From assembly GCF_927798215.1 (NCBI RefSeq), contig NZ_CAKMMW010000003.1:62001-126000 (forward strand): 64,000 bases of DNA. The letters run 5' to 3'. Below the pieces are notes generated by a model. It saw nothing but the letters and a program-made list of their open reading frames with translations, ran no database searches and was not told where the DNA came from. A program made the translations under genes and the position numbers. The first letter of the stretch is position 1. Each line of letters begins with the position of its first letter. This DNA is from Paenibacillus_E allorhizoplanae. Lineage in GTDB: Bacteria; Bacillota; Bacilli; Paenibacillales; NBRC-103111. This document shows, one piece after another, positions 35,337-43,571 of this stretch.

Positions 35337-35724
35337 ATCCATCAATTTTATATGAAGCAAGCTTACGATCTAATTGTTTATAAATATCTAATATCGTACG
35401 ATAGTTGGATCCAAGATCCCCCATTGAACCACGTGAAGCCGAATAGATATCAACAGCCGTTTTCACAGGATTAATCGCGAATAAGGTTAATGTTACATCT
35501 TGGGTTCTTCCAGTAACCGTTTTGCGCTCAGCAAGGATTTCTCCTACGTTCGGGACCTCATGTAATAGCTTGTAACCTGGTGTTTTCTTTAAAACAGCGG
35601 TTACCTCTTCCCAAACTTGCTCCTTCGGCAGCTTAAAATATCTAGTTTTAAGTAAAGGATCTCTAGCTTTTTCCCCTGTCGTTTCATGACTACGTACTAA
35701 TCCGATTAAAGTTCTCTTTAGCAA
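35335..35724 (-). CDS. DUF1499 family protein
   Basis: The 129-residue protein has DUF1499-like features: RYFKLPKEQVWEEVTAVLKKTPGY, a central two-stranded region (AERKTVTGRTQDVTLTLF) and the end YRTILDIYKQLDRKL. It has no signal peptide or membrane segment, so it is probably cytoplasmic. Function is unknown. The start is a TTG after GGGGGAAAGG. It is a single gene between tpx and mntH. Confidence 0.7.
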   Translation of the reverse strand: MLKRTLIGLVRSHETTGEKARDPLLKTRYFKLPKEQVWEEVTAVLKKTPGYKLLHEVPNVGEILAERKTVTGRTQDVTLTLFAINPVKTAVDIYSASRGSMGDLGSNYRTILDIYKQLDRKLASYKIDG

Positions 35725-35822
35725 AAGCCCTTTCCCCCTTCAATGAAGTGCATGTAGACCACTTGCCATTTCAACACTATTCTCTATAATACCATTGTTT
35801 AGGCTTTAGAAAAAGAGGTAAA

Positions 35823-35856
35823 TGAAAAATCGAGGGATTTCTCCCCCGATTTTAGC
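35823..35856 (-). terminator. Terminator of mntH
   Basis: AAAATCGAGGGA and TCCCCCGATTTT form a stem (35826-35853); on the minus strand T-rich sequence follows. It begins about 20 bp after the mntH stop. Confidence 0.7.
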
Positions 35857-35871
35857 CAAGCATATATTCCT

Positions 35872-37218
35872 TTATCCAAAAAATGTCGTATATAGCAAAT
35901 AAGCGTTTAATCCCGCGATTAAAATGGCCACAAACCAACTCAATACCGCCATCCATTTCGGAGTCACGAGCACACCCATCTTTTTACGATCTGAAGTAAA
36001 AGTCACGAGCGGGATTACAGCAAAAGATAATTGTAAGGACAAAATAACCTGACTGAGAATGAGTAAATCCGTTGCTCCGCTTTCTCCGTAGATACCAATC
36101 ACGATGACCGCAGGTATAATGGCAATTAACCGAGTAATCAACCGGCGCAGCCAAGGTGTTAGACGAATATTTAGAAATCCTTCCATGACGATCTGACCCG
36201 CAAGTGTACCGGTAAGCGTTGAGTTCTGCCCAGATGCTAAGAGTGCAACGGCGAACAATATACTTGCTGCCCCTGTACCCAACATTGGTCCAAGGAGATG
36301 GTAAGCATCTTGAATTTCCGCAACTTCTTTCCCCGCTGAATGAAAAGCTGCCGCCGAAAGAATGAGAATCGCCGCGTTTACGAATAGCGCTAGCATCAGG
36401 GCAACTGTTGTATCTATGGTTGAAAATTTGATCGCTTCACGTTTAGCTTCAATCGTAGGTTCGATTTTACGCGTCTGAACGATGGATGAGTGCAAATACA
36501 AATTATGAGGCATGACCGTCGCACCTAGAATACCTAGAGCAATATATAACATGGCTGGATTCGTTACAATTTCAGTTGTTGGAATGAACCCTGCAGCTAC
36601 AGCTGCAAATTCAGGTCGAGAGAAAATAAGTTCCATAATAAAACAAACCATAATAAGTGCAATTAAGCTAATAACCATCGCCTCAATATAGCGAAAGCCT
36701 TTCTTCTGTAGCATAAGCACCAAAATAACATCTAATGCCGTCAGAATCACACCATAAATGAGCGGCAACCCGAATAGTAACTGCAAAGCAATCGCGGCAC
36801 CGATGACCTCAGCTAGATCACAAGCAGCGATCGCAAGCTCACATAGAAACCAAAGCACATAAGAAACGGGCTTACTATAATGATCACGACACGCTTGCGC
36901 CAAATCTCGACCCGTCACAATACCTAATCGACCAGATAAAGCCTGCAAAAGTATGGCCATAAGATTTGAAATTAAAATGACTGAAAGTAGTGTATATCCA
37001 AATTGGGAACCGCCGGCCAAGTCAGTTGCCCAGTTTCCAGGGTCCATATAACCGACTGCTACCAGATATCCTGGCCCCACGAAGGCTAGGAGCTTTCGGA
37101 AAAATCCAGCTTTTTTAGGGACTTTCATACTATGATGAACTTCAGGTAGACTTGGCGCAGAAGAATCTTTACGCCATCCATTCGGTTCCTGATCCGGTTT
37201 CTTGATTGCAAATTCCAT
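35872..37218 (-). CDS. mntH: Nramp-family manganese/divalent metal transporter
   Basis: A proton-coupled Mn(II) importer of 448 residues with 11 membrane helices. Helix 1 has the metal-binding motif DPGNWATDLAGGSQFGY and helix 6 has MPHNLYLHSSIVQTRK, the two unwound segments that coordinate the ion. The N-terminal 40 residues are hydrophilic. Upstream, palindromes of the CCTAGGG type resemble MntR operators, in keeping with Mn-dependent repression. With the TerC exporter behind a Mn riboswitch at 61.9 kb, the window carries both arms of manganese balance. Confidence 0.95.
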   Translation of the reverse strand: MEFAIKKPDQEPNGWRKDSSAPSLPEVHHSMKVPKKAGFFRKLLAFVGPGYLVAVGYMDPGNWATDLAGGSQFGYTLLSVILISNLMAILLQALSGRLGIVTGRDLAQACRDHYSKPVSYVLWFLCELAIAACDLAEVIGAAIALQLLFGLPLIYGVILTALDVILVLMLQKKGFRYIEAMVISLIALIMVCFIMELIFSRPEFAAVAAGFIPTTEIVTNPAMLYIALGILGATVMPHNLYLHSSIVQTRKIEPTIEAKREAIKFSTIDTTVALMLALFVNAAILILSAAAFHSAGKEVAEIQDAYHLLGPMLGTGAASILFAVALLASGQNSTLTGTLAGQIVMEGFLNIRLTPWLRRLITRLIAIIPAVIVIGIYGESGATDLLILSQVILSLQLSFAVIPLVTFTSDRKKMGVLVTPKWMAVLSWFVAILIAGLNAYLLYTTFFG

Positions 37219-37251
37219 AGCTTAACCCTTCTTTCGCAAGACCAATAATGT

Positions 37252-37265
37252 TGTTCTAGGGAAAC
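37252..37265. promoter_or_regulatory. MntR-like operator half of a pair, proximal to mntH
   Basis: On the minus strand GTTTCCCTAGAACA shares the TTTCCCTAG core with the perfect palindrome at 37337-37350. It sits between the predicted -10 and the mntH start. Resemblance to the Bacillus MntR box (TTGCCTTAAGGAAA type) is by eye. Confidence 0.45.
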
Positions 37266-37270
37266 TTTTA

Positions 37271-37288
37271 TATGTAGTATACTACATA
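37271..37288. promoter_or_regulatory. Perfect 18-bp palindrome over the mntH -10 region
   Basis: TATGTAGTATACTACATA is a perfect dyad and contains TATACT, a plausible -10 for mntH on the minus strand. A repressor bound here would block transcription. The sequence differs from the flanking CCTAGGG sites, so a second regulator is possible. Confidence 0.55.
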
Positions 37289-37336
37289 ACCCCATCTTAT
37301 GCTACAGGTAAACATTTATGTTCCACCGAAATTATT

Positions 37337-37350
37337 TTTCCCTAGGGAAA
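37337..37350. promoter_or_regulatory. MntR-like perfect palindrome upstream of mntH
   Basis: TTTCCCTAGGGAAA is a perfect 14-bp dyad about 120 bp upstream of the mntH start codon and about 220 bp upstream of xylB. The core CCTAGG with flanking A/T tracts resembles MntR operators. Confidence 0.5.
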
Positions 37351-37480
37351 GTTTTGAGACAAGTTTTGCCACTTTTATAAGCGTGAGTAGAACCATTCTT
37401 TTAAAGCATACCCTGCTCAGCAAAAATTCATAGGAATAATCATCTGGAAAAGAAGGATATTTGAAAGCATGGGCGAATAC

Positions 37481-37509
37481 ATTGAATAAGTTATCTTTGT
37501 ATATTCAAT
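37481..37509. promoter_or_regulatory. Inverted repeat upstream of xylB
   Basis: ATTGAATA (37481-37488) and TATTCAAT (37502-37509) are perfect complements separated by 13 bases, about 60 bp before the xylB ATG. It may be an operator; no known xylose-repressor consensus is recognisable. Confidence 0.35.
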
Positions 37510-37569
37510 AAACAAACAAAGAATATCGAAGCAATGACCCTAATTCATTATAAAAAGGATGATCTCATC

Positions 37570-39105
37570 ATGGCTTATTTTATGGGTTTAGATTTAGGTA
37601 CTTCTGCCATTAAATGCATTCTAGTGGATGAAGCTGGTACGGTTATCGGCTCACATTCTGCCCAATATCCGCTGCAACAACCACATCCAGGTTGGGCTGA
37701 GCAGCATCCTGAAGATTGGTGGAATGCCACGATCGCAGGCATACAAGGGCTCTTGGCTAGCACGGGCGTGTCGAGCGATGCTGTAGCAGGTATTGGCTTC
37801 TCCGGCCAGATGCACGGGTCGGTCTTCCTCGATGAGGCGCAGCAGGTCATCCGGCCTGCGCTGCTCTGGTGCGATCAGCGCACCGCGGAGCAATGCACCT
37901 ACATCGAGGCGACCGTCGGCGAAGCCGAGCTCGGCCGCCTCACAGGCAATCGGGCGCTGACCGGCTTCACGGCGCCCAAGCTCCTCTGGCTCAGGCAGCA
38001 TGAACCGGAGCACTACGCCCGCGTTCGGCATCTGCTGCTGCCGAAGGACTACGTCAGGCTGCGCCTGACGGGTGCGTTCGGCATGGACATGGCCGACGCC
38101 AGCGGCACACTGCTGCTCGATGTAGCCAATCGCAGCTGGTCTCAAACCGTCGCTGAGCGGTTAGAGATCCCGCTCGAGTGGCTGCCGCCGCTCTATGAGT
38201 CCGGCGACATTGCAGGGCACCTGCTGCCTGAGGCAGCAGCGCTCACAGGCTTAGCCCCAGGCACGCCGATCGTTGTCGGCGGTGGCGACCAAGCTTGCGG
38301 CGCCGTTGGTGTTGGCGTCGTCCGCCAAGGCATCGCCTCGGTGGCGCTCGGCACTTCTGGTGTCGTCTTCGTCCATGACGACACCTACCAAGTGGATGAA
38401 GCCTACCGGCTTCATTCCTTCTGTCACGGCGTGCCGGGCAAGTGGCACCGCATGGGCGTTATGCTCGCGGCTGGCGGCTCATTCCAGTGGTGGCGCAATC
38501 ACTTCGCCAGTGAAGAGCTTGCACGCGCTGAACAAGAAGGCATAGATGTGTACGAAATTCTGACAGCAGAAGCTGCTACAGCACCACTTGGTAGTGAAGG
38601 TTTGTTGTTCCTTCCTTATTTATCCGGGGAACGTACACCACATCCAGATCCGAAAGCACGCGGTGCCTTCATCGGGCTTAATCTAAGACACGAGAAAGCA
38701 CATTTGACCCGCGCTGTACTTGAAGGTATCACCTTCGGACTTCGTGATTCTATGGAATTGATTCGTGAATCCGGGATCGAAGTTACGGAGCTTCGTGTAA
38801 ACGGGGGCGGAGCTAGAAGTCCTTTCTGGCGACAAATGATCGCTGACATTTTCGGAATTCCCGTCGTGACGGTCAATTCAACAGATGGCCCTGCGTACGG
38901 CGCAGCAATCATGGCTGCATCTGGCGTACTTCAAGTTGATATTACGAAATTATGCGAAGATTGGATTGAAGTCACTGATCGTGTAGAACCTAATCCAGCT
39001 AACCAACTCAAATATGAAGCGTACTATAAAGTGTATCGCAGCCTTTACCCTACATTACAAAGCACGTTCCACCAATTGACTGATTTAGCAGATACAATCA
39101 ACTAA
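37570..39105 (+). CDS. xylB: Xylulokinase
   Basis: A FGGY-family kinase of 511 residues that phosphorylates D-xylulose. The N-terminal ATPase-fold motif is MGLDLGTSAIKCILVDEAG, followed by the substrate loop GIGFSGQMHGSVFLD. Catalytic Asp is in DMADASGTLLLDV, the second ATP motif in ALGTSGVVFV, and the FGGY signature 2 in GPAYGAAIMAA near residue 435. The start at 37570 is nearest to AAAGGATGATC. No xylA, xylR or transporter is adjacent, so the gene is solitary. The centre (about 37800-38480) is much richer in G and C than both ends, suggesting recombination with a GC-rich homolog. The frame is intact. Confidence 0.92.
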   Translation: MAYFMGLDLGTSAIKCILVDEAGTVIGSHSAQYPLQQPHPGWAEQHPEDWWNATIAGIQGLLASTGVSSDAVAGIGFSGQMHGSVFLDEAQQVIRPALLWCDQRTAEQCTYIEATVGEAELGRLTGNRALTGFTAPKLLWLRQHEPEHYARVRHLLLPKDYVRLRLTGAFGMDMADASGTLLLDVANRSWSQTVAERLEIPLEWLPPLYESGDIAGHLLPEAAALTGLAPGTPIVVGGGDQACGAVGVGVVRQGIASVALGTSGVVFVHDDTYQVDEAYRLHSFCHGVPGKWHRMGVMLAAGGSFQWWRNHFASEELARAEQEGIDVYEILTAEAATAPLGSEGLLFLPYLSGERTPHPDPKARGAFIGLNLRHEKAHLTRAVLEGITFGLRDSMELIRESGIEVTELRVNGGGARSPFWRQMIADIFGIPVVTVNSTDGPAYGAAIMAASGVLQVDITKLCEDWIEVTDRVEPNPANQLKYEAYYKVYRSLYPTLQSTFHQLTDLADTIN

Positions 39106-39196
39106 GCCGCCATTCTTGAACGGAGTCGTTTAGCTGAGAACGAATATTAAAATGATGTTAGCAAATGGTTGCATCAATCAATCTTAATATCCAATT

Positions 39197-39220
39197 AACC
39201 ACCCTCGGGTGGTCTTTTTT
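39197..39220 (+). terminator. Terminator of xylB
   Basis: ACCACC-CTCG-GGTGGT followed by six T, 90 bp after the xylB stop. Confidence 0.8.
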
Positions 39221-39274
39221 ATGTGAATAGCGAGATATTTTCATGTCATCTCCTATGAAGCCGCTCTCTCTTGC

Positions 39275-39465
39275 TCCCCCATTGGATATATCCATTAAAA
39301 CCTTCATATTCTGCACAAATTGGCTCCCTACATTGGATAAATCCAGTATAGCCGCTTGATTCTGGCCTAAAACATTGCATAAGCGAAGATTTGAATGGAA
39401 TTATCCAATCAAATCGATAGTTTAACTTGTTTAACGGGCTTTTCATTGGATTTCTCCATTGGGCA
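39275..39465. repeat. TTGGATAWATCCA intergenic repeat cluster
   Basis: Two roughly 51-bp units in tandem share GCTCCC--CATTGGATAWATCCAKTA and a later ATTCTG (cores at 39281 and 39332). A third degenerate copy is in inverse sense near 39400 (TTATCCAAT), and a fourth core CATTGGATTTCTCCATTGGG lies at 39444. Each core is itself a dyad (TGGAT-ATCCA). No plausible gene covers this stretch. Confidence 0.6.
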
Positions 39466-39470
39466 GATGG

Positions 39471-39530
39471 GAGGTCGAGGTCGAGGTCAAGGTCGAGGTC
39501 GAGGTCAAGGTCGAGGTCAAGGTCAAGTTC
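39471..39530. repeat. RAGGTC hexamer tandem array
   Basis: About ten consecutive hexamers GAGGTC or AAGGTC, partly with an 18-bp higher-order period (GAGGTC-GAGGTC-AAGGTC). Read in frame it would give alternating Asp-Leu on the minus strand, but neither strand has a credible start, so I treat it as a non-coding minisatellite. Confidence 0.85.
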
Positions 39531-39572
39531 AGGTTCGGCTCCAGATTCAGCGTTCCCCCTCCTCCCGAAACA

Positions 39573-39614
39573 ATAAAAAAAAGGTTGAGCAGGCATGATT
39601 GCCTGTTCAACCTC
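39573..39614 (-). terminator. Terminator of the probable 6S RNA gene
   Basis: AGGTTGARCAGGCA and TGCCTGTTCAACCT form a 14-bp stem with a TGAT loop, followed by T8 on the minus strand and T6 on the plus strand. Confidence 0.9.
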
Positions 39615-39622
39615 TTTTTTAT

Positions 39623-39812
39623 TCGAAGAAACCCGCCTATGCCGTCCGGTTTTGGTGCTTCAAACCCGCTCTCGCAGGTGGGTGTCCGCAGACGTGTATT
39701 TGAGGTCCCCTTTCGAGGGCATGTCAGCCACACTTCAATATAGGTCTCCCTAGAAACAGTCATTGGTTTAAAACAACTTAAAACCGTTACGAGCATCGCA
39801 GATTTCTTCTGT
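39623..39812 (-). ncRNA. ssrS: Probable 6S RNA
   Basis: A non-coding transcript with its own promoter (39819-39847) and a strong terminator. The predicted 5' end (near 39812) carries GAAGAAATC (39801-39809), which pairs over nine positions with GGTTTCTTC next to the terminator (39625-39633). Further pairing of CTGCGATGC with GCATAGGCG extends this closing stem. Internal hairpins include CCCTCGAAAGGGG and CCTGCGAGAGCGGG. A rod closed by pairing of both ends, about 185 nt long, is the 6S RNA layout, which mimics an open promoter and binds sigma-A RNA polymerase. Identification rests on shape and general resemblance; I could not run the Rfam model. Confidence 0.7.
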
Positions 39813-39818
39813 TTTCTT

Positions 39819-39847
39819 ATTATAGATCCTACCTCGCTGATAATCAA
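39819..39847 (-). promoter_or_regulatory. Promoter of the probable 6S RNA gene
   Basis: Minus-strand -35 TTGATT (39842-39847), 17-bp spacer, -10 TATAAT (39819-39824). It begins 9 bp after the DUF624 gene stop. Confidence 0.75.
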
Positions 39848-39856
39848 CTGGAAGGA

Positions 39857-40693
39857 TTAATCTTTAGTCTTGTCATTCTCATCTTTTTTATGCAAGCTAA
39901 TCGGAGATTCATTAACTTCGCTCTCACTCGCTTCATCATTGCCTTCTTCAGCTGCTTCGGCTTCAGCAAGTCGCTGCTGTTCCTTCTCTTCCAACTCCTG
40001 TTGTTTCGTCTGAAGCTTCGTAAAGCTTCGGTTAAACTGCCAGAAGGAGAACGTTGCAACAATCGCACCCATGAAGAACACGACTAAGAAGAAATTGAAC
40101 TTCGTTAAGCAAATATAAACAATAACACCATTACAAATGAGCAATACAATCGAATTGATGGGATTGCCAATTGTAATTAAAATTGAATTTTTAACAATTT
40201 GAAAAATCTTCATGTGCAAATGAACGATAATGGAGAAGAAATTAAACAAAGCAATAATCATGATCACGGTGAAAGCAATAAAAAGAACGGCTAGTACTTT
40301 CAACGAGCTGCCTTGCTTCAAATAGAAGAAATAGTTCACAGCAATAATAACGAAGATTAGTACAAAGAATATACCGCCAAGCATACTTTGCAAATAGTTT
40401 TCTTTGTATCCACGGAAAAATGTTTTTAACAAAGGAACATCTTCTTCTCCAGTCACCCATTTCCTAGCCACCGCAAACATAGCTGTTGTCGCAGGAAATA
40501 AAGTAAACGGTGCCAAAACTGCAAGAATCGGCAGCGTAGCTTTCAAAGCGTCCGGCGTTTGACTCACTAACCCCATAAAGAGGAAAAAGAATACCGGAAT
40601 CGAACAAAGCATCCAAAGTAAATTAATAACGGATAACCGCATAATCCACTCCGATATTCTGTACAGTCCTCCCATAACTCCCTTAAACTCCAA
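39857..40693 (-). CDS. DUF624 (YesL-like) membrane protein
   Basis: The 278-residue protein has six hydrophobic segments: about 20-45 (LSVINLLWMLCSIPVFFFLFMGL), 50-75, 110-130, 138-160, 178-195 and 200-225. The DUF624 start signature is MGGLYRISEWIMRLSVINLLW. YesL-like proteins often accompany sugar ABC transporters in Bacillales, but this one stands alone. The C-terminal 60 residues form a charged Glu/Gln coiled coil ending in Lys/Asp, longer than in typical YesL. The start is a TTG with AAGGAGG 8 bp upstream. Confidence 0.82.
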   Translation of the reverse strand: MEFKGVMGGLYRISEWIMRLSVINLLWMLCSIPVFFFLFMGLVSQTPDALKATLPILAVLAPFTLFPATTAMFAVARKWVTGEEDVPLLKTFFRGYKENYLQSMLGGIFFVLIFVIIAVNYFFYLKQGSSLKVLAVLFIAFTVIMIIALFNFFSIIVHLHMKIFQIVKNSILITIGNPINSIVLLICNGVIVYICLTKFNFFLVVFFMGAIVATFSFWQFNRSFTKLQTKQQELEEKEQQRLAEAEAAEEGNDEASESEVNESPISLHKKDENDKTKD

Positions 40694-40896
40694 AACTGCT
40701 TCCTCCTTAGCGTTTCCTTCAGGAAACTTTCTACGTTGTTAACTGCTGACATGACGATAGCATGTCTTAATTGTATATATACTCAATTATAGCCTATTTT
40801 TCATCATATAGGTAGCCGTCTAGTCGTTATAGGTTCTGTTACATAATATAGTATTGTCTAATCGTACCACTAATCATTATTCAGGAGGTTGATACC

Positions 40897-40983
40897 ATGT
40901 CTCATCCAGTTGGAACATCCGCAGGTGCTATTTTGGTGCTTTTCATTTTGTTAGTTATCATCACTAGCTCATTTGTTATTTAA
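40897..40983 (+). CDS. YjcZ-family mini-protein (28 aa)
   Basis: A 28-residue hydrophobic peptide, MSHPVGTSAGAILVLFILLV..., with a perfect ribosome site (AGGAGG, 7 bp from the ATG) and a terminator right after. The single helix AGAILVLFILLVIITSSFVI fits the YjcZ family of spore-associated mini-proteins in Bacillales. It is too short to appear in standard gene lists. No sporulation-sigma promoter could be assigned with confidence. Confidence 0.75.
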   Translation: MSHPVGTSAGAILVLFILLVIITSSFVI

Positions 40984-40997
40984 TCCATATACAACTT

Positions 40998-41033
40998 GAA
41001 AAAGGCGGAGATCCTTAGGATCTCCGCCTTTTT
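40998..41033. terminator. Bidirectional terminator between yjcZ-like gene and cshA
   Basis: AAAAAGGCGGAGATCC and GGATCTCCGCCTTTTT are perfect complements with a four-base TTAG loop region. Confidence 0.95.
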
Positions 41034-41044
41034 AGTGCTGTAAC

Positions 41045-42670
41045 TTATTTATTTACAAGTGTATCTTCACTTTTGCGCGGCGCTCTGGAACGATCACGAT
41101 TTCCGGAGTTGTTGCTTCCGTATTCGCGGTTTCTCGAAGTAGAGCTGCTTCCGCCTTCTCTGTTTGAACCGTAATCTCTGCTATCCTTACGCGGGTAACG
41201 TGAGCCACCGCTTGAGGAATTGCCTGATCCTGAACCTGATCCACCGTAACCGCCGCCACCTTGACGACGATCGCTTGAACCTGATCCTGAACCGTATCCA
41301 CCGCCAACGCGTCTACCTGAGCTGCGAACATCGAATTTCTTCTTTCTTGCACGAATCGGATCTTCTGGTGTCAATTCAATATTCAGATCTTTCTTGTCTC
41401 CAGTAAGAAGCTTCATCGCTGCTGCAAGCAAGTTAACCGAATCGTATTGCTCAAGCATTTGAATAGCTAGGCCTTTAAATTCGGAATGCTCTTCTTTTTG
41501 AAGCATATCCAAAATACGCTCAGCTGTCATTTTTTGTTTACCTTCTACCGCTTCTGCAACGCTTGGCAAAGGCTTTTTGTTGATTTTATGGCGTGTAACC
41601 TTCTCAATAAAGTGAAGGTGATCGATTTCTCGTGGTGTCACGAAAGTCCAAGCAGTACCTTCTTTACCTGCACGACCTGTACGGCCGATACGGTGAACGT
41701 AGCTCTCTGGATCTTGTGGAAGGTCAAAGTTGATAACGTGAGTAACACCTGATACATCTAGTCCACGAGCAGCAACGTCAGTTGCTACTAGAACATCAAT
41801 ACTGCCATCACGGAATTTTCTCATAACATTATCACGTTGATTTTGGGACAAGTCACCATGAAGTCCTTCAGCAGCATAACCTCTTTTTTGAAGAGCTTCT
41901 GCCAACTCATCTACCCGACGCTTCGTGCGTCCGAAAATAATTGCTAGGTCTGGTGCTTCCATGTCGATCAAACGGCTAAGTGCTTCAAACTTTTGTTTCT
42001 CATGCAATTCAATGTAAGCTTGCTCGATCAAAGGAGCGCTCACTTGTTTCGGGATTACCGAAACGTGCTCTGGATTAGTAAGGAATTGTTGAGCCAATTT
42101 CTGAATGTTAGTCGGCATAGTTGCAGAGAACAACATTGTGTGACGTTCTGCTGGAACTAATTTAAGAATAGATTGGATATCATCCATGAAGCCCATATCA
42201 AGCATTTCATCCGCTTCATCCAAAATAACTGTTTGAACATCATCAAGCTTGATTGTTTTGCGGTTAATATGGTCAAGAAGACGTCCTGGTGTTCCGATAA
42301 TGATTTGTGGTTTCTTTTTCAATGCGCGGATTTGTTTAACGATATCCTGTCCACCGTAAATTGGCAAAGAACGAATGCCTTTGAAACGACCGAGTTTTTC
42401 AATCTCTTCCGCAACCTGAATGGCAAGTTCCCGTGTTGGACACATGATTAGAGCCGAAATGCGCTCTTCTTTTACATTGATTTTGTTAACTAGCGGAATA
42501 CCGAATGCTGCCGTTTTCCCAGTTCCTGTTTGTGCTTGCCCGATCAAATCACGGCCATCCATGGCCAATGGTATTGTTTTCTCTTGAATTGGTGTGGACT
42601 CTTCAAAGCCCATTTCCGTAATCGCACGTAGTACCGATGCGTCTAAACCAAACTCCTGAAATGTTTTCAA
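41045..42670 (-). CDS. cshA: DEAD-box RNA helicase CshA
   Basis: The 541-residue ATP-dependent RNA helicase has all family motifs: Q motif (FGLDASVLRAITEMGFEESTPIQ), AQTGTGKT, PTRELA, DEAD in ILDEADEMLDMGF, SAT, ARGLDV and HRIGRTGRAG. The C-terminal extension (about 430-541) is rich in Gly, Ser, Arg and Tyr, resembling RGG-type RNA-binding tails. CshA in Bacillus works with RNA decay enzymes and in cold adaptation. The start is a TTG with AAGGAG about 10 bp upstream. The 5' region (42671-42955) is long enough for a regulated leader, but I see no recognisable element in it. It shares a terminator with the convergent mini-gene. Confidence 0.95.
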   Translation of the reverse strand: MKTFQEFGLDASVLRAITEMGFEESTPIQEKTIPLAMDGRDLIGQAQTGTGKTAAFGIPLVNKINVKEERISALIMCPTRELAIQVAEEIEKLGRFKGIRSLPIYGGQDIVKQIRALKKKPQIIIGTPGRLLDHINRKTIKLDDVQTVILDEADEMLDMGFMDDIQSILKLVPAERHTMLFSATMPTNIQKLAQQFLTNPEHVSVIPKQVSAPLIEQAYIELHEKQKFEALSRLIDMEAPDLAIIFGRTKRRVDELAEALQKRGYAAEGLHGDLSQNQRDNVMRKFRDGSIDVLVATDVAARGLDVSGVTHVINFDLPQDPESYVHRIGRTGRAGKEGTAWTFVTPREIDHLHFIEKVTRHKINKKPLPSVAEAVEGKQKMTAERILDMLQKEEHSEFKGLAIQMLEQYDSVNLLAAAMKLLTGDKKDLNIELTPEDPIRARKKKFDVRSSGRRVGGGYGSGSGSSDRRQGGGGYGGSGSGSGNSSSGGSRYPRKDSRDYGSNREGGSSSTSRNREYGSNNSGNRDRSRAPRKSEDTLVNK

Positions 42671-42955
42671 ATAAATTCAATCTCCTTTTGTACAGGGCAG
42701 GCTAATGCCTTGTATCTTTTTTACCCTTAAGTACGACTTCCTATCCGTCTCTATAGTTTCTTGGTGGAATACACTTTCGATTCGTCATCTTCCATGATCC
42801 AACTGGCCGCCCTTAAGAACATCTAAAATATTATAGCACAGGTGATACACACATTGCCAGTGGCTACTTTTAACGACTCGAACGAAACCGAATGAATAAG
42901 CAACTCGTATTAAAGGGGAGAACAATAAAACGGAATCGTACAGAGGAGAGTTTCT

Positions 42956-43492
42956 ATGTCCATATTTAAACGTGTCAGCAACATTCTTCGCAGTAACAAG
43001 GAGCAACCACCTACAGCCGGATCCGTCGGTAATCCGCTAGAAGTCGCGCGTGTTGGCGATATTGTCAATGTAGACTTAGAGGAATATGTCATCTCCGGTA
43101 AAGTCATATATTTTGACCGCGGCTTTGAGCCGCATCGCTATGCTTATTATCTACAAAGCGGTAAAAATATTCAGTGCTTGATTGTGGAAAAAGGCAGAAC
43201 CTATGATTGTTTCTTATGTAGTTTTATTGAAGGAGCTCTAGATGATCCCAATGATGTGCCTACCCGATTAGAGTTGGACGGAGATGTCACTTTCGATCTG
43301 GAATTTCATCGCAACGACGTTTCACGGACAGAAGGAAACACTGATTTCCGCAGCGGTGATGATATCATCTTCTGGCGTTATTTCGGACCTGACCAGCGCT
43401 TTTTTTTCCTTCAATGGCAGGATGGTAAATTCGTTGCCCTAGAAGGCGAGCGCACACCAGGCAATCAAATTAAATTTTTGAGAAATTTTTGA
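42956..43492 (+). CDS. DUF4178 domain protein
   Basis: The 178-residue protein has a DUF4178 core from about residue 30 (ARVGDIVNVDLEEYVISGKVIYF) to the C-terminus, with RYAYYLQSGKNIQCLIVEKGRTYDCFL and the end FFLQWQDGKFVALEGE. It is predicted to be a soluble beta-rich domain. In Bacillales DUF4178 genes usually sit with DUF4247, DUF350 and PspA-type envelope-stress genes; here only the DUF4247 gene follows, 79 bp downstream. Function is unknown. Ribosome site GAGGAGAG. Confidence 0.8.
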   Translation: MSIFKRVSNILRSNKEQPPTAGSVGNPLEVARVGDIVNVDLEEYVISGKVIYFDRGFEPHRYAYYLQSGKNIQCLIVEKGRTYDCFLCSFIEGALDDPNDVPTRLELDGDVTFDLEFHRNDVSRTEGNTDFRSGDDIIFWRYFGPDQRFFFLQWQDGKFVALEGERTPGNQIKFLRNF

Positions 43493-43571
43493 TATCGACA
43501 CTGATGACGATAAAGCTATGTTATCATGGAAGCATGTTTCGGAAACACGCTGAAAGGAGGACTACCAGACG

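Noticed and set aside
39246..39596. Minus-strand frame with an Asp-Leu repeat
   Set aside because: The repeat arises from the RAGGTC hexamer array; there is no ribosome site and the frame crosses the TTGGAT repeats.
42671..42955. Leader of cshA as a possible riboswitch or cold-shock element
   Set aside because: It is long, but I see no conserved hairpin, terminator or known element in it.
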